Source of the DNA: Stagonosporopsis chrysanthemi
Taxonomy: Eukaryota; Ascomycota; Dothideomycetes; Pleosporales; Didymellaceae
Assembly (NCBI GenBank): GCA_022560025.1
Contig: JAFISE010000105.1
Span: 52,846-116,845, forward strand
Reading direction: 5' to 3'
Length of the DNA: 64,000 bases
Numbering within the stretch: the first letter of the stretch is position 1; the number at the start of each line of letters is the position of its first letter. The notes under the pieces were generated by a model. That model searched no databases. It was given only the letters and a program-made list of their open reading frames with translations, and was not told the origin of the DNA. Below, one piece after another: positions 20,467 to 32,447 of this stretch. A program made the translations under genes and the position numbers.

Positions 20467-22070
20467 ATGACGATTCAAGTCTACTGCGACCCATGCACAG
20501 TCAACTCCCACAAGGTCCTTGCTGGGCTGCAAGAGATGAAGGTTAGCATATCTTGCCAAGTGGCGTCGAGCTGGCATTGACTCTTGTTCAGGCGGACTAT
20601 AATCAGAACTTCATCAACTACTTCACGGGTCAACACAAGAGCGAGGAATACAAGAAGATCAATCCCCATGCAACCGTTCCGGCTGCCACAGATGGCGATC
20701 TGGTCATCACTGAATCAAATGCTATTCTAGCATATGCGGCAGATGTCTCCAAGGCAGAGTCCCTGTACCCGAAGGATCTGAAACAGCGCGCTTTGATCAA
20801 CAAGTGGTTGCTGTGGGAAGCTTCCCAGTGGTTTGCTTCCTGCTACATCTACCTCGTGGAGTACGTTGTGAAGCCACTGCTCCAGGCTGAACCCGACCAG
20901 AAGGTCATCGATGGAGAGTCGGAGCGGTTCAATACCCTTGCTGGAATCCTCAATGAGCAGCTCGGCAAGACAAAGTGGCTTACCGGCGACAACGTCACAA
21001 TCGCAGACTTTGCTGTTGCTGCGCCTATGCATCTCCACGAAGCCTCTCGCCTCCCTCTCGAAAAGTATCCAAATCTCAAGCGCTGGATGACAGAGGGCAT
21101 GGAACAACTCGACAGCTGGAAGAACACGCAAGGCCCTGTCATCAAGGCATTATTGCCTAACAGCACTTCCAGTGGGCAGAGCAACGGTCAATCAAAGACC
21201 GCACAGCCTGATGTACGTACTACTGTCAATTACACGCGCGAAGTAGACCAGCTCACAGAGCTATACTTCTATGAGACCGAGAAGGCTAAGGGCATCCATG
21301 AACCAGGCGACTCGGCAGTAGAAATCTCTATCTCAGACGGCTGGCCACGGGCGAACGACTTCTCGCTCGACAAGAATGGTTTCGCGTTGCACAGTCTCAA
21401 GACGCAGTACAACAACTGGGAGAATGAGCAAAGCGTGCGCAACAAGTTCTACCCCGAGGTCGTTGAATTTCTCAAGCGGGAGCTGGGTGCGAAACGCGTC
21501 CTGGTTTTTGATCATACGATCCGCACAGAATCAAATGCCAAAAAGGCACTCACTGATGAGAAGAACACATCCCAACGCTCGCCGGTCATGCTCGTGCATT
21601 GCGACTACACTGCTGAATCCGGGCCGCTACGCGTGCAGCAGTTACTTGGTGATGAGGCAGAGGACCTACTCAAGCGCCGCGTCGCCTTCGTCAATGTGTG
21701 GAAGCCTGTCAATCGCATCGTAGAAGAGCGTCCGCTCGCTATGTGTGACGTGCAGTCATGCGAGGACAGCGACTTCTTCAAGCTGCACTTGCGGTACCGT
21801 GATCGCAACGGAGAGAACTATGTCATGAAGCATTCGCCAAACCACAAGTGGTACTATTTCCCCAAGATGACTCCGGAGCAGGTCATCCTCCTGAAGGTAG
21901 GACGCACCCCGCCCAAGAAGGAATCTGAAGGCTGACAGAGGCTCTAGACATTCGATTCATCCCTTGATGTCGCGCGATTTGTTGGACACACTGCTTTCAA
22001 AGATCCGACAAGTCCTCCAGATGCGCCGCTTCGTGAGAGTGTTGAGATCCGCACCATCTGCTTCTACTGA
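20467..22070 (+). CDS. Fusion: glutathione S-transferase domain + AsaB/CmcJ-type oxidase domain
   Basis: Three exons, 20467-20541, 20592-21896 and 21948-22070, encode 500 residues. Residues 1 to about 230 form a GST: thioredoxin-fold start VYCDPCTVNSHKV, HKSEEYKKINPHATVPA, the glutathione-contact motif ESNAILAYAA, and a helical C-domain with TGDNVTIADFAV. A Ser/Gln-rich linker follows. The rest is the AsaB/CmcJ (GA4-desaturase-like) family, with VLVFDHTIR, VHCDYTAESGPLRV, NVWKP, ERPLAMCD and HKWYYFPKMTPEQVILLK. The third exon restores the family end (FDSSLDVARFVGHTAF to RESVEIR); without it the frame stops early at 21935. AsaB-type enzymes are tied to specialised metabolism, e.g. the aspergillic acid cluster. 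The GST may deliver glutathione or act on the same substrate. Confidence 0.88.
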
Positions 22071-22650
22071 TGACTGCGACACTCCGTGGCTTCTCCCACT
22101 TGTTATGCAAATTAGCCAAGCTCTGCAGTATCTTATATAGCCTTTCTCAATGAGCTGACATGACGGGATGTATCTTTCAACCCTATTCCCAATTCTTGCT
22201 AGTGGTGTGATGGTGACTCAAGTCTGTGAATCAGCCCATCTTTGGAACTCCATCACAAGAGGACCATGGGAAGCCTTGAGGTTTAAAAGCTTACAGTAAG
22301 ACATTGAAATAGACTAAGAACGTTTGTCTCAGGGATAGGCCGACAAAGAGATCAGGGAGCCTAGCGCAGTTAAGCACCACTTGGTACACCGAAAGCTTTG
22401 CTCTGAGACTTGTCCGCATCTATCACCCTCAGTGGCCAAACTCATCTTATCCCAAATCAGAGATCCATGCAAGCATACACTTATGATCTTCCTTACCCCC
22501 TGCCACGTCCAGTCTCGATATTACCCTGACGCGGCCGTCGTGACAGTGACATACTCGCAAACATCCCACGTTCCATTGGTTTGATCTTGCCCAGCCTGTT
22601 TTCGTCAGCTCTCTATTTCACAATGCTATCCACCTTAGCCACTACACGAC
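22071..22650. other. Intergenic between convergent genes
   Basis: No gene is supported between the fusion gene's stop and the ricin-B-like gene's stop. Confidence 0.55.
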
Positions 22651-23128
22651 TCAACTCACCCTAAACGCCCACTCGAACTCTGACCGTGCGCCTCCAGCCT
22701 CATAGTCGCCCAGCCCAAAAGTCTTATTACTCAGGAATAACGATAGTCCCTTCTCCACCCCATTTCCATCACCTGCCAGCTGAATCGTGTATGTGTTCGT
22801 TCCGCCATCACCCGCGACATCCCATACACCGTCCCCTTCTTCACAGGGCTTCACGCCCACGGTCCCGCTCGTTGTGTTGCCGGAGAGACACGTACGCGAT
22901 GTGGTGTCAGCAATGTAGACCAATTGCGAGTCTTCGGATGCACAGTTGCTGATCTGCCATGTATACTGTGGCGATGTAGCGGGGAAGAGGGTGTTGATGT
23001 CTTTGCTGGTCAGCTGCGCTTTCGGGGATGCAAGGTGTGTTATGTTCGCAACGCAACGTACTGACGCCGATGTTGTAGTCCCAGCCATGGGACTGGATGT
23101 TGTAGCGTAGGTCTGGGAGAAGAGACAT
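22651..23128 (-). CDS. Small ricin-B-lectin-like (beta-trefoil) protein
   Basis: Two minus-strand exons, 23066-23128 and 22651-23013, with a 52-nt intron (donor GTCAGT, acceptor gcgcag), encode 141 residues with no signal peptide. The body shows the spaced WQI/W...L pattern of a beta-trefoil: YTWQISNC, TCLSGNTTSG, VWDVAG, TYTIQLAG, LSLFLSN and FEWAFR. Such modules bind carbohydrates, but the family is weakly conserved, so the assignment is tentative. The GTCAGT donor is less common but is the only one giving an in-phase join. Confidence 0.6.
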
Positions 23129-23874
23129 TGTAAGTTCGTTGCTGGACTGCGAGATGGTGAAAGGTGTAAGGGATGCTGCTAAGTATCATGCGTGCGTGGC
23201 TTTAGTGGGAGGGGTGTTCGTGTAACGCGATCGTGCACACTGCGTGCAATCTCTGGAAACACTGGCAGACACTGATTCTACTGGGTATACTGTTTAAGCC
23301 CTATCGTTGATAATTGTGTCCAGCTGAACCAGAAGCCGACGCTCGATATGGCAATTTGCGGATGCTTCGAAAGGGCGAACTCATTGACGCGGAACGATAA
23401 GGCTTTGTAAGTATCAAGTCGCCGTCTCTATTCTGCAGTATGCACGGAAATTCTGATAGAAATTACTTGCGTGTTTCGCGTCGTATGAGCACGAGATCGT
23501 GATGCTTTTAGTTAATAGATATGCCCGTTGGTATTGATAAGATCGCCTAGAAAATGAGATCGTAGCAGTTGTGAGATCCTCGAATAGACGATCCTTCGGC
23601 GCAACTCATCACATGCTCGGACTCGAGAGTAAGGCTGGAGGGTGCTTCTTAGATAGGGAAGGTGGCAGCCGACGGCAGCTCGCATCTCAACAGCGCGTTG
23701 TGATAGCTCAGTTGGTGCCATCATCATGTGGCCCCCACAGTCACCTGGGCTTCAGCCTTGTCACCTGATACTTGGCAAGTGATGTAATAAGGCAGCCTTC
23801 TCATCGACTGAGACGAGGTAAGTCGAAAAAAACACCTGTTGTTGCCTTGAACAGGTCCGAAGAGCGTCACTGTC
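23129..23874. other. Intergenic, no gene seen
   Basis: No gene was supported. A tRNA D-arm-like string near 23700 was examined and rejected. Confidence 0.55.
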
Positions 23875-25752
23875 GTGTCGAACCTCACACATGCTCCCAT
23901 CGATACAGCAGAATTGATCATTCATTCGACTCGCATACTTGGCAACATGAACCGCAAGGCTGAGTCTCAACATGAGCTGTCAACCCTACCATCCGTGTAC
24001 CCAGCTATGCACCCTGATATCAAGTTACTTACTGACTTTCTCAGAGCTTTCAGTCCTACCACCAGACTCTTGGAGACCGAACCGGCGAAAGACGCTCGTG
24101 AGGCACCTCTGCAGAAGAGCACTAGACTACAAGACTTTTTCAGACATATACGGCTTCTCCTGCCAATCAGCCTAGTCGGCCGCTGCTTTGGATGGAGGTC
24201 ACCGATGGAGCAACGCAAGGTCGCTGCGTATCAGAGCCGGCAGATGGCCAGCCTCAACAGCATGCTTCACCTACTCCCCTTGGGTGGCGCCATCATCCTA
24301 CTCATTTTCTTCTGGACCAAACTCTGGGTTGGATTTGATACTGATAACGCGACCGCGTTGCAATTTGTAGCTAAATTCCACGAACTGATGATGCAAGCCT
24401 CCCTTGTTGACATCCTGCTCTATCTTATCCGGAGCCAGGCTTTGAACAAGTATATTCCGCTCGGTACTCTTTTAGGGGCTGCTCAGGCCCCTCAGCTTTC
24501 ATATTTGTGGTCCCTAGACTTCATATCAGGAATTATATCCACGACGTTGAGTATATGGCAGAGCACTACCTTTGCTCTTTCATTGTCAGTGTTGCTGTTC
24601 ATGACTACTGTCGCTGGACCTTCCGCGGCAGTGTTGATGATTCCACGACCCGGGATACCACATCTTAACAATAGTACGGTACGTTGTACAAATGTCTCGG
24701 AAGCTGTTCTGTATCCCGCTGTGGTGCAGCCGCACTGAGGACTGAATTTGTAAGGCAAGCGTCCCATGATCACATACACGATGGACTGACTAGTAAACTA
24801 GTGAAGAACCCTTTACTAATTTGGAGATTATTGATGTAACCAATAAGTCTGATGATAATTATATGGTGCGAATGAAGGTCCCAACTCCTGAGGGCAATTC
24901 AAGAGGTGGCTATCTTCTGTACCACGAAAGTGATTACGGTAACGGTAGAACGGTCGAAGTTCGAGTTGCGACAGTTGCAACAACATTGAATTCTTTGTAT
25001 CTGAACTCTCCTGATTATGCTAATGGCGGGGTCCTTTCCGATAAGACAACTTTTTTTATGCAATCTGCTCAACCAGTAGTCTTTACCTCATGCTCGAGCA
25101 GTAGCCTTAGGGAAAGAGACAGTTACAATTTCCTGAGTGACGGATCTCGACAATCGTTTTCTGATGCTCGACTTATGTACAAGGAGCTTGTCCTTGGCAA
25201 TATCACGATCGAAGATACCGATCGTATATACCTCCCAGATCTATGGATACCAATGCCGGAGGATCCTCATACTCTACTAGCTATCTCTCCCGACAAACCA
25301 TCGAACCTCCTGACGCTACGCACAATTTCATCGTTCTGGTGGACAGCAACGACGTCTTGGAGAAAAGTGAACGGGGAAAATTTAATACAACCAGAAGTGC
25401 CTGATACTTTCGAAGTTATGACAAAAAAACACATGAGGCCTATCGCAATCCAACCTGAGGCTGTATCAGTCTCCAACGGATCATGTGCGGTATACACAAG
25501 AGCAGAGGCGATTGCAACCTGTTTTGCAACTGCACTGGCTCGACTTCCAGGCTCGTATCCAGAAACAGACTCTCCCAATCCCCTTCGCATACCCACCCCC
25601 CAACAAAGCCCCCCTCACAGCTCCTCAGCCCCCAGCCCCAAACTCTCAACCGCTTGGCTCTCCAATCCCAAATCGAACATAAACCGCTTGGCGACACCAT
25701 GGAGGGCAGAAACGTTGTTTATACTAAGTCCGTCTTGCCGGTGAGACGTTAG
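23875..25752 (+). pseudogene. Broken multi-TM fungal membrane protein gene
   Basis: A frame at 23875-24738 carries three hydrophobic segments and the sequences LQFVAKFHELMMQASLVDILL and GPSAAVLMIPRPG. These I recognise from a large fungal family of integral membrane proteins of unknown function. A second frame from about 24803 to 25600 continues the family (RGGYLLYHESDYGNG, TTFFMQSAQPVVFT, LWIPMPEDPHTLLA, MRPIAIQP, ATALARLPG). The join near 24740-24800 has stops in all frames, and I found no splice pair in phase. Further on, a third frame (LNRLALQSQIEHKPLGDT, 25650-25720) resembles the cytoplasmic tail that normally follows the last TM helix, and that helix is missing. The locus thus looks interrupted, with an internal deletion and frameshift near 25570-25650. 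Confidence 0.6.
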
Positions 25753-26171
25753 GCGCTCCACTCCACTGCACTTCAGAGCACTGACGATCGATGCACGGGG
25801 GACAGTCTGGTGCTGCTCGACAGTATGCACACGCCATGCATTGCATTGCAGTGCAGTACAACGCAGTGCAGTGCAGAGAGTACTTACCAGCGCCTCCAGC
25901 GGACAACGACACGACGATGTGGGGAAAGGGCAACAAGCACGCAATGGGACTGAGCAGCAAAATATCACAGAAACCGGGCATTACAAGTATAATTGTGATA
26001 TCTACTTTATTTCATTGTGATGAACTTGAATTCGTCAAACATGCCAATGCGCCCAGGCTATGCGTATCTCAAAAAGAGCTTCTTTTCATGCTGTATACTG
26101 GCGTCCATTTCGTTTTCGGTACATAGGCACATTTTACCTCTCCCCCCATTACCTCCCTTCAGGCGTACATC
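25753..26171. other. Intergenic, no gene seen
   Basis: Short GCAGTGCAGT-like repetition occurs at about 25843-25876. No gene is supported. Confidence 0.55.
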
Positions 26172-29100
26172 TCAGTATGCCCTCCCACTCCGCCCGCGCC
26201 CGGCCGTCTTAAACGTCATACTCTGCACCTCCTGCCTCACCAGGCCACCCAGTGCCAGACGATCATCAGGATCGATGCCCATGCGGTCAAGGTCGTTGAA
26301 GCCGGAGAAGTAGAAGCCGACAATGACGACAAAGTAGGATAGGATCAGGATCGAGCCTTTGAAGTAGTTGCTCTTGCCTTCGCCGTACATGTAGGAGAGG
26401 AGGAAGACGCAGAGAATGACAGTCGCCATGTCCCATTGCGGGAAGATGAGTGCTAGATGGGTTAGTCGATGTGGAGTGGAGAGAATGGTGGGGGGAGGGG
26501 GGCTTACTGAATGTCTGCTTTGCGATTTCGCTGGCGGGGATGTTGGTGGCGTGGATGGCACTGTAGAAGACGACGGCGGGGATTTGCAGAAGACAAACTT
26601 GCAGGGCGTATGCGGAACCGATCTCCATGGACAAGGCGATGTTGCCGTTCATGGCGAAGGAGATGGCGTTTAGGAACTCGGTGGTGTTGGGAACTAGGGC
26701 GAAAAGTGTGATACCCAGGAACTTCTCGTCGATGTCTGAGCCTTCAAGGACAGAGTCGACTGTGTCGACAAGAATCTCAGCGATGATGGCGTACGCGACG
26801 GTGGCGCTCAGCAGAATTGCGGCACTCTTTCCTCGACTCCAGTTGGGGGCGTCGTGTCCTCCTGCCGCTGCGTCGCCAGCCTCGGGTTCCTCTGGTGCAC
26901 CCTCAGTGGCTGCAGTAGTGGTGCGGTTGTGGTGCGGCCGGTCGCCTTTACTTGGTGTGATAGCCATCTTCGCAGCTTTGTGCGGCGCCCTTGTGACATC
27001 GCGTGTAGCAAGAGCGGTCGTTGTAGCCGCAATCTCAGTAATATGGCGCATAAGTGCGTCGCTTGCTTCGTCCGACAAGCCATCGACGTGGAAATGTTCA
27101 TGCTCGTGCTCGTGCTCGTACTCGTTCTCGTAGCGATCTTTAGGCGGAACCAGGTGTGGAGTGCTGCCATCGATTTTGGTGTGCGGCGGACCTTCAGCGT
27201 TTGTCTGGCCTTCCGGTCCGACGCCAAACTCATGTTGGGTTTGTCCAACGATGCGCTTGTACAGCTGAGTATCGCGAATGTGTGCACGAGAGATTGATTG
27301 ACCAGTAGCTGTTCGCGACATGGAAGAGTGAGGGAAATCCAGATGACCGCTGTTGCTCAGGCTGTTTACCACAGTATCAATCGGCTTCCTCTCTTTCTCC
27401 TCAGGCTCGTTGCTCCAGATGGTCGCTGCATGTGTTCGCAGCGTGAAAAGCAAGCCAACGATATATGACAGGAACAACAGTGTAGCTGAGATCCATGTGT
27501 ACGGCTTGACTGCTTCGTTGTAGAAGCGATCGTGGAGAGCTGGCGTCTGCGAGTAGTAACACCTTCGGCAATCCCTCTCTGCTCCTGTGTCAATGTGGCC
27601 CATGTGGGGGTGAACGTGAACGCATTGGCGACAATTCAACTCGTGCTGTTGATGGTTAGCTTAGTGATTGGTTGAGGCACGGAATAGACTTACACTACCG
27701 TAGATCTGATAGAACAATGTAGGGCCAAAAGCACCAATGACTGCAAACAGCAGCATGGTGGAGGTGACACCTGCAGACTTCACGTTGAAGCGCTGCGTTT
27801 TCCGCTTGAGAGCACCGAAGCACATGGACAGGCCGGGCAGGAAAAGGATACCTGCAAAGATACTGCCGATGATACTTCCTTCCACGAGCTGAGCCTTACC
27901 CTGATTGAGGGCTACACAATACAGGAAGACTTCAACGACCGTTGAGAAGAAGGCGTTGATGGTCGCACCAACGCCCATAGAAGACTGTGCAGAGATGGAC
28001 GCAACAGCCTGACCGATGAAGTATGCCAGGGGGATGATAGAAAGCAAAGCCAGCGCAAAAACGAGTAGAGTATCTGTAATCCAGATCTTGTACCCGAGCG
28101 CTTCTGCCAGTACGAAATAATCGAAGATGGTGAAGGCCACCAATCCAAGCAAGTTGATCAAGAAGATGTTTGTGCCGTCGATGGTGTACTTCCAATACTT
28201 GATACCGACAGCACGGTAGGTACACAGAAGAATGGACGACGATTCGCCCACGCGGCGAACATTGCCACTATCTGAGTGAAATGAGAGAGCCAACGGGTGG
28301 CGACGCAGGTGGTCGAACAGAAGCAACGTGACTTTTCCCATTGGGATAGTGAAGACCAGGAACCAACACAGCCCAGATACCAGAAACAGTGCTGGGGTCA
28401 TGATGCCGTAGAAGTAGATGTAGAAGACGACACGGCCAAGGGTCCACTTTCCACGGCCAAAGAAGCGATTCTTCGTCCTTGCTGTATCTGAGTGTGCGAT
28501 GTTGGCTCGACCGTCGCGGCCAAGCAGACTCGTTGTCTCGCCGCCAGTCGAGTCGACACTGTTGCGTCGCCGGCCCACGAGAGACGAGAGACCAGCATTA
28601 GGACCGAAGAATAGTCGACCTTCCTCGATGTCGCCACTCTGCCACTGCTCATACTCGCTAATGCTACGACCCTCGCCTTCGTCCTCTTCGGCATACTGGT
28701 CGTCCTGTAGAAGTTTGACGTAACGGCCAAAAGGGTAGAAGACATACACGGCGAGGTGATAGAGCAGCCGCGAGTATTCCTTGCAGCTTTCGTCGAAGGC
28801 CAGCAGGGCGCAAAGCAGAGAGCCAAGACCAGCGAGGACAGCTAGCCACCAGCCAAAGATCAGGGTCCAGGCGCCGTTGAAGAGAAGCAGCCACCTGCTC
28901 ACAAAGAGACCCGGGTTTGAGTGGATGTCTGCTTCAGCATTCCGCTGGACTGAGCGTCCCTTCTTGTACAAAGCAGGCTTCCAGATCCTGATACCGAAAG
29001 GGTGGGTGACGTTGATGGCGTCCTGGCGGTCCTTGAGAGTGAAGCTTTCGGCGTCGCTCAGGTCGCCGTCATCCTCGTCAGCTTCACCTGAATTGCTGTC

Positions 29101-29457
29101 CTCGTCGGCGCGCAGTGTCTCCTCCTCTGAGCTGGCGGGCTGTGCTTCAGGCTCTGTGGGCGCGCCAGGGGCTTCTTCCTCGACGGCATCGTCCTCGGTG
29201 GAGTCAATGGTGGTGAGGGGCGTCCGTTGGGCTGCAGTGGTCGGGCGACGTATGTTTGAGGGCTTGCGGCGCAACGTCTGGCCTTGGCGTTTCTGCTCTT
29301 TGGCGTCCTTGAGCTGCTGCTCCGTCATGGCCAGGACCTCCTCCGCATCATCGTCGACACTGAACTCCTGGCCCTTGTGTGGAAACTTGGATGACGTCGT
29401 GCGGCGGTTCAACGAGGGCTTCTTGGGCTTCGAGCCGGGCTGCTCGGACGGCGCCAT
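26172..29457 (-). CDS. VNX1: Vacuolar monovalent cation/H+ antiporter, VNX1-like
   Basis: This resembles yeast Vnx1, a CaCA-superfamily vacuolar Na+/K+:H+ antiporter. Minus-strand exons 27694-29457, 26508-27645 and 26172-26452 give 1060 residues from the ATG at 29457. The introns of 48 and 55 nt have GTAAGT and GTAAGC donors. A long acidic, Ser/Thr-rich N-terminus precedes membrane segments. The first exchanger repeat is AQSSMGVGATINAFFSTVVEVFLYCVAL with GSIIGSIFAGILFLPG. A zinc-ribbon-like CRQC...CRRC loop and a His-rich YEHEHEHEHFH loop follow. The second repeat is LFALVPNTTEFLNAISFAMNGNIALSMEIGSAY, with the acidic/Asn residues of the alpha motifs. The short third exon supplies the last two helices. 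A possible longer N-terminus from 29723 is in another frame. Confidence 0.88.
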
Positions 29458-29723
29458 GCTCTGTTGGCGGCGGTCGATGGAGGACGTGATGGAACCTGTC
29501 TGGATATCAGCACTGGAGGGGTTTGCGCCGGCAGCAGGATGCGCAGCAGCATACTCGGAACAGACGGACCATAACTTGTGGCTGGCGCAGTGCTGGAGAT
29601 GCGTCTGCGCGCCGACTCTGCCGGTGTCGTCGGCGTAGTGGTGCCGTAGGAGCTGCCTTGTCGCGAACCAGGCAGCTGCTCGCTGCTCTTGCCAGCGGCG
29701 GGTGTCCGGTCGCCGTCCGCCAT
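29458..29723 (-). other. Possible N-terminal extension of the VNX1-like protein, out of frame
   Basis: An ATG at 29723 opens MADGDRTPAAGKSSEQL and a Ser/Thr/Pro-rich stretch that looks like real fungal N-terminal sequence as far as SYGPSVPS. Just after it, the antiporter frame is also open upstream of 29457 with ANPSSADIQTGSITSSI. The two frames do not connect through any reasonable intron. Either the protein starts at 29457, or one base is missing or extra near 29545-29560. Confidence 0.4.
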
Positions 29724-30754
29724 GTTGGTGGTCGCAGGACGGAGTGGTGCTAAGAAAGACCCAAACGTCGGGTGCAGGCTAACAGACCGCTTGATGCTGA
29801 TGCTAATGCGGTGACGCCCTTGTCAAGGATGTTTGTTTGTTCGGCGGCACTCCGTTTCAGCCGCAAGGCAAGTGCGCACAGCAAGACAAAGCAGACATGG
29901 AGGGAGAAGCAGCCCAATGCCGTGCCCCTTGAAGGATGTGTGCGTGAGTGCGCGCGTGCGTGCAAGCAACAACACAGCAGATGACCTGCCAGGGCGCCGA
30001 TCAACCATCCATCAACCAGTGCAGCTGCGGCATCCGGCACTCGCGCTAACACCTCTGTCTCACACGCGGTGATAAGCTTGCCGCGCTTCACGACGAACAA
30101 CATGGGTGGACAAATGCCAGGCAGGCCGCCTGCTTGATTCGTACATACTTGCAGCTCACGCGCTCTCTCTCCGCATTCTACAGCATGCTCATCACCGTGT
30201 GTCACTGCATCACATATGGCTCAGGAATGCGGTGAACCGCGACCCACGCTTTGGGCATTGACAATCTCCAGGCTGCGAGATGACGAGAGGCCCCACTAAG
30301 CGCGCTCTTCTACGGAACACCAGCGGCCCGCGAGGACGGTCCTACGAAGCCCAACCTCTTGTTTCGTCGCACAGAGCAGGAGAGATGGGGTGGGCAGAGA
30401 CGTCAGAGTGCATGAGTCGGCAGCAATTTGAGTTTGTGGCGTCTTGAATCTTGGTGAGTGGCTGTTCTGATGATCTGCGGCGTTCACTTGCTCCGGCGCA
30501 GCAGAACGCGACCTCTCAAACAGGCTAGCGCGGATTAGTAAGGTAGGTCCGAGTTGCGTCGTTGGAGCTTCATCGCCATCACCAAACAGTGGCACGCACG
30601 ACCTTCACCACGCTTGCTGTCATCAACGCCCCGTCTGCAGCTTCTTCGCCCTCACGAGAGCCGTACCCCTAGCCTCACCACCTCTAGCTAGCCCAACAAG
30701 TCTCCCTCTCCCGGCCGTTGCCCGCAAACACCGCCGCCGGCGCCCGCCACGACC
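29724..30754. other. Divergent promoter region of the antiporter and RPT6
   Basis: No gene is supported. Pyrimidine-rich sequence precedes the RPT6 start codon at 30755. Confidence 0.55.
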
Positions 30755-31977
30755 ATGGCGCTCGATACCTTCTTCCACAACAAAATCGAGTCGATGAAGC
30801 TGGAGATCATCCAGGGACAAGCAAAGCTTCGCCGCCTGGAAGCTCAGCGGAACGACTACAACTCACGCGTGCGGTTACTGCGGGAAGAGCTTGGCCTGCT
30901 CCAGCAGCCGGGGTCGTACGTTGGTGAGGTCGTCAAGGTCATGGGCACAAAGAAGGTGCTTGTCAAGGTACATCCAGAGGGAAAATACGGTATGTCATGC
31001 AAGTCTGCAGGTCATAGCAAATGGCTGACCTAGCGCTCGCAGTCGTCGATATTGCCGACAACGTGGACATTGGCAAACTCACAGCCGGCAAGCGCGTAAC
31101 CCTCCTCAGCGACTCGTACAAGCTCGAAAAGCTTCTGCCGTCTTCTGTCGATCCGCTCGTCTCACTCATGATGGTCGAGAAGGTGCCAGATAGCACGTAT
31201 GATATGATTGGTGGTCTCGACCAGCAAATCAAGGAGATCAAGGAGGTCATCGAGCTGGGTCTGCAACACCCAGAACTATTCGAATCGCTCGGTATCGCGC
31301 AACCAAAGGGTGTTCTGCTGTACGGCCCGCCAGGAACAGGAAAGACGCTGCTTGCGCGTGCGGTAGCGCATCACGCCGACTGCAAGTTCATTCGTGTGTC
31401 AGGAAGTGAGCTGGTTCAGAAGTACATTGGTGAGGGTAGTCGAATGGTTCGCGAGCTCTTCATCATGGCTCGAGAACACGCGCCCAGTATCATCTTCATG
31501 GACGAGATTGACAGCATTGGTTCAAGTCGTGTGGAGGGCAGTTCTGGCGGCGACTCGGAGGTGCAGCGTACCATGTTGGAGCTGCTCAACCAGCTGGACG
31601 GCTTCGAGCCAACAAAGAACATCAAGATCATCATGGCAACCAATCGTCTCGACATTCTGGACCCCGCCCTTTTGCGACCTGGACGTATCGACCGCAAAAT
31701 CGAGTTTCCCCCACCAACCGTCGAGGCGCGTGCCGATATCCTGCGCATCCATTCGAGAAGCATGAACTTGACCCGTGGCATCAATCTGACCAAGATCGCC
31801 GAAAAGATGAACGGATGCTCTGGCGCCGAGCTGAAGGGCGTCTGCACAGAGGCTGGTATGTACGCGCTCAGGGAGAGGAGAGTACACGTCACTCAGGAGG
31901 ATTTCGATCTCGCGACAGCCAAGGTACTGAACAAGCACGACGACAAGGCTGTCAGTCTGGGCAAGCTGTGGAAGTAG
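30755..31977 (+). CDS. RPT6: 26S proteasome regulatory ATPase Rpt6
   Basis: This AAA+ ATPase is one of six in the 19S base that unfold ubiquitinated proteins and thread them into the 20S core. Exons 30755-30989 and 31043-31977 (intron donor GTATGT, acceptor cgcag) give 389 residues, the normal Rpt6 length. The N-terminus MALDTFFHNKIESMKLEI leads into a coiled coil and an OB domain. Walker A is GPPGTGKT, Walker B IIFMDEID, the sensor region IIMATNR, and the arginine-finger region LRPGRIDRKIEFP. The C-terminus is LGKLWK. Nothing appears degraded. Confidence 0.97.
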
Positions 31978-32447
31978 ACGCGCCAGCCGATGGAGCTACG
32001 AAGCTGTTTGTGCTTCCCTTCCCGGGACGTTCTTGCACTGCAGCTTTGTGCTGTAAGCATAGCATAACGGGTACGCTCGGTACGAATGAAACGATAATAC
32101 TCTTCTAAATCCTGCTTTCTCCCCCTGAGCTTGAATCTCCACGAACAGACCTCACAGTCCTGACACATTGCCAACCCACGACCTGCTGAAGGGTACAGTC
32201 ATCCCCACACCGCCATCTTAACCCCCTTGCCCTACCCCTTTCCTTTTCGCGTGCAAGCCCTCCCTCCCGCTATGACCGTATTGTCCTGGCCATCCTTGGA
32301 GTCGAAACGGATGGGATCGAGTACACGAGGCGCTCTTCGCATCATTACCATTAGCCGGTGCTTCTTTGTTGAGCGCCCTGGTGTTCCCCGTTTCTGGAGT
32401 TGCGCAGGTAGAAAGAAGGAGATGATTCAAGCACTAGGCATCTGACG
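31978..32447. other. Downstream of RPT6; possible 5' remnant of the CorA-like locus
   Basis: A frame at 32227-32445 ends with FWSCAGRKKEMIQALGI just before the CorA-like relic and may be its 5' part in another frame. Otherwise nothing is supported. Confidence 0.35.

Noticed and set aside
22355..22385. 5S rRNA-like string (cagttaagcacc)
   Set aside because: Only about ten bases match; neither the length nor the flanking 5S structure is present.
23700..23772. tRNA-like string (gtgatagctcagttggt)
   Set aside because: The D-arm resembles a tRNA, but no acceptor stem, anticodon arm or T-loop consensus follows.
28781..29638. 285-codon plus-strand frame opposite the VNX1-like gene
   Set aside because: It has a Ser-rich composition typical of antisense reading of an acidic N-terminus and no recognisable domain.
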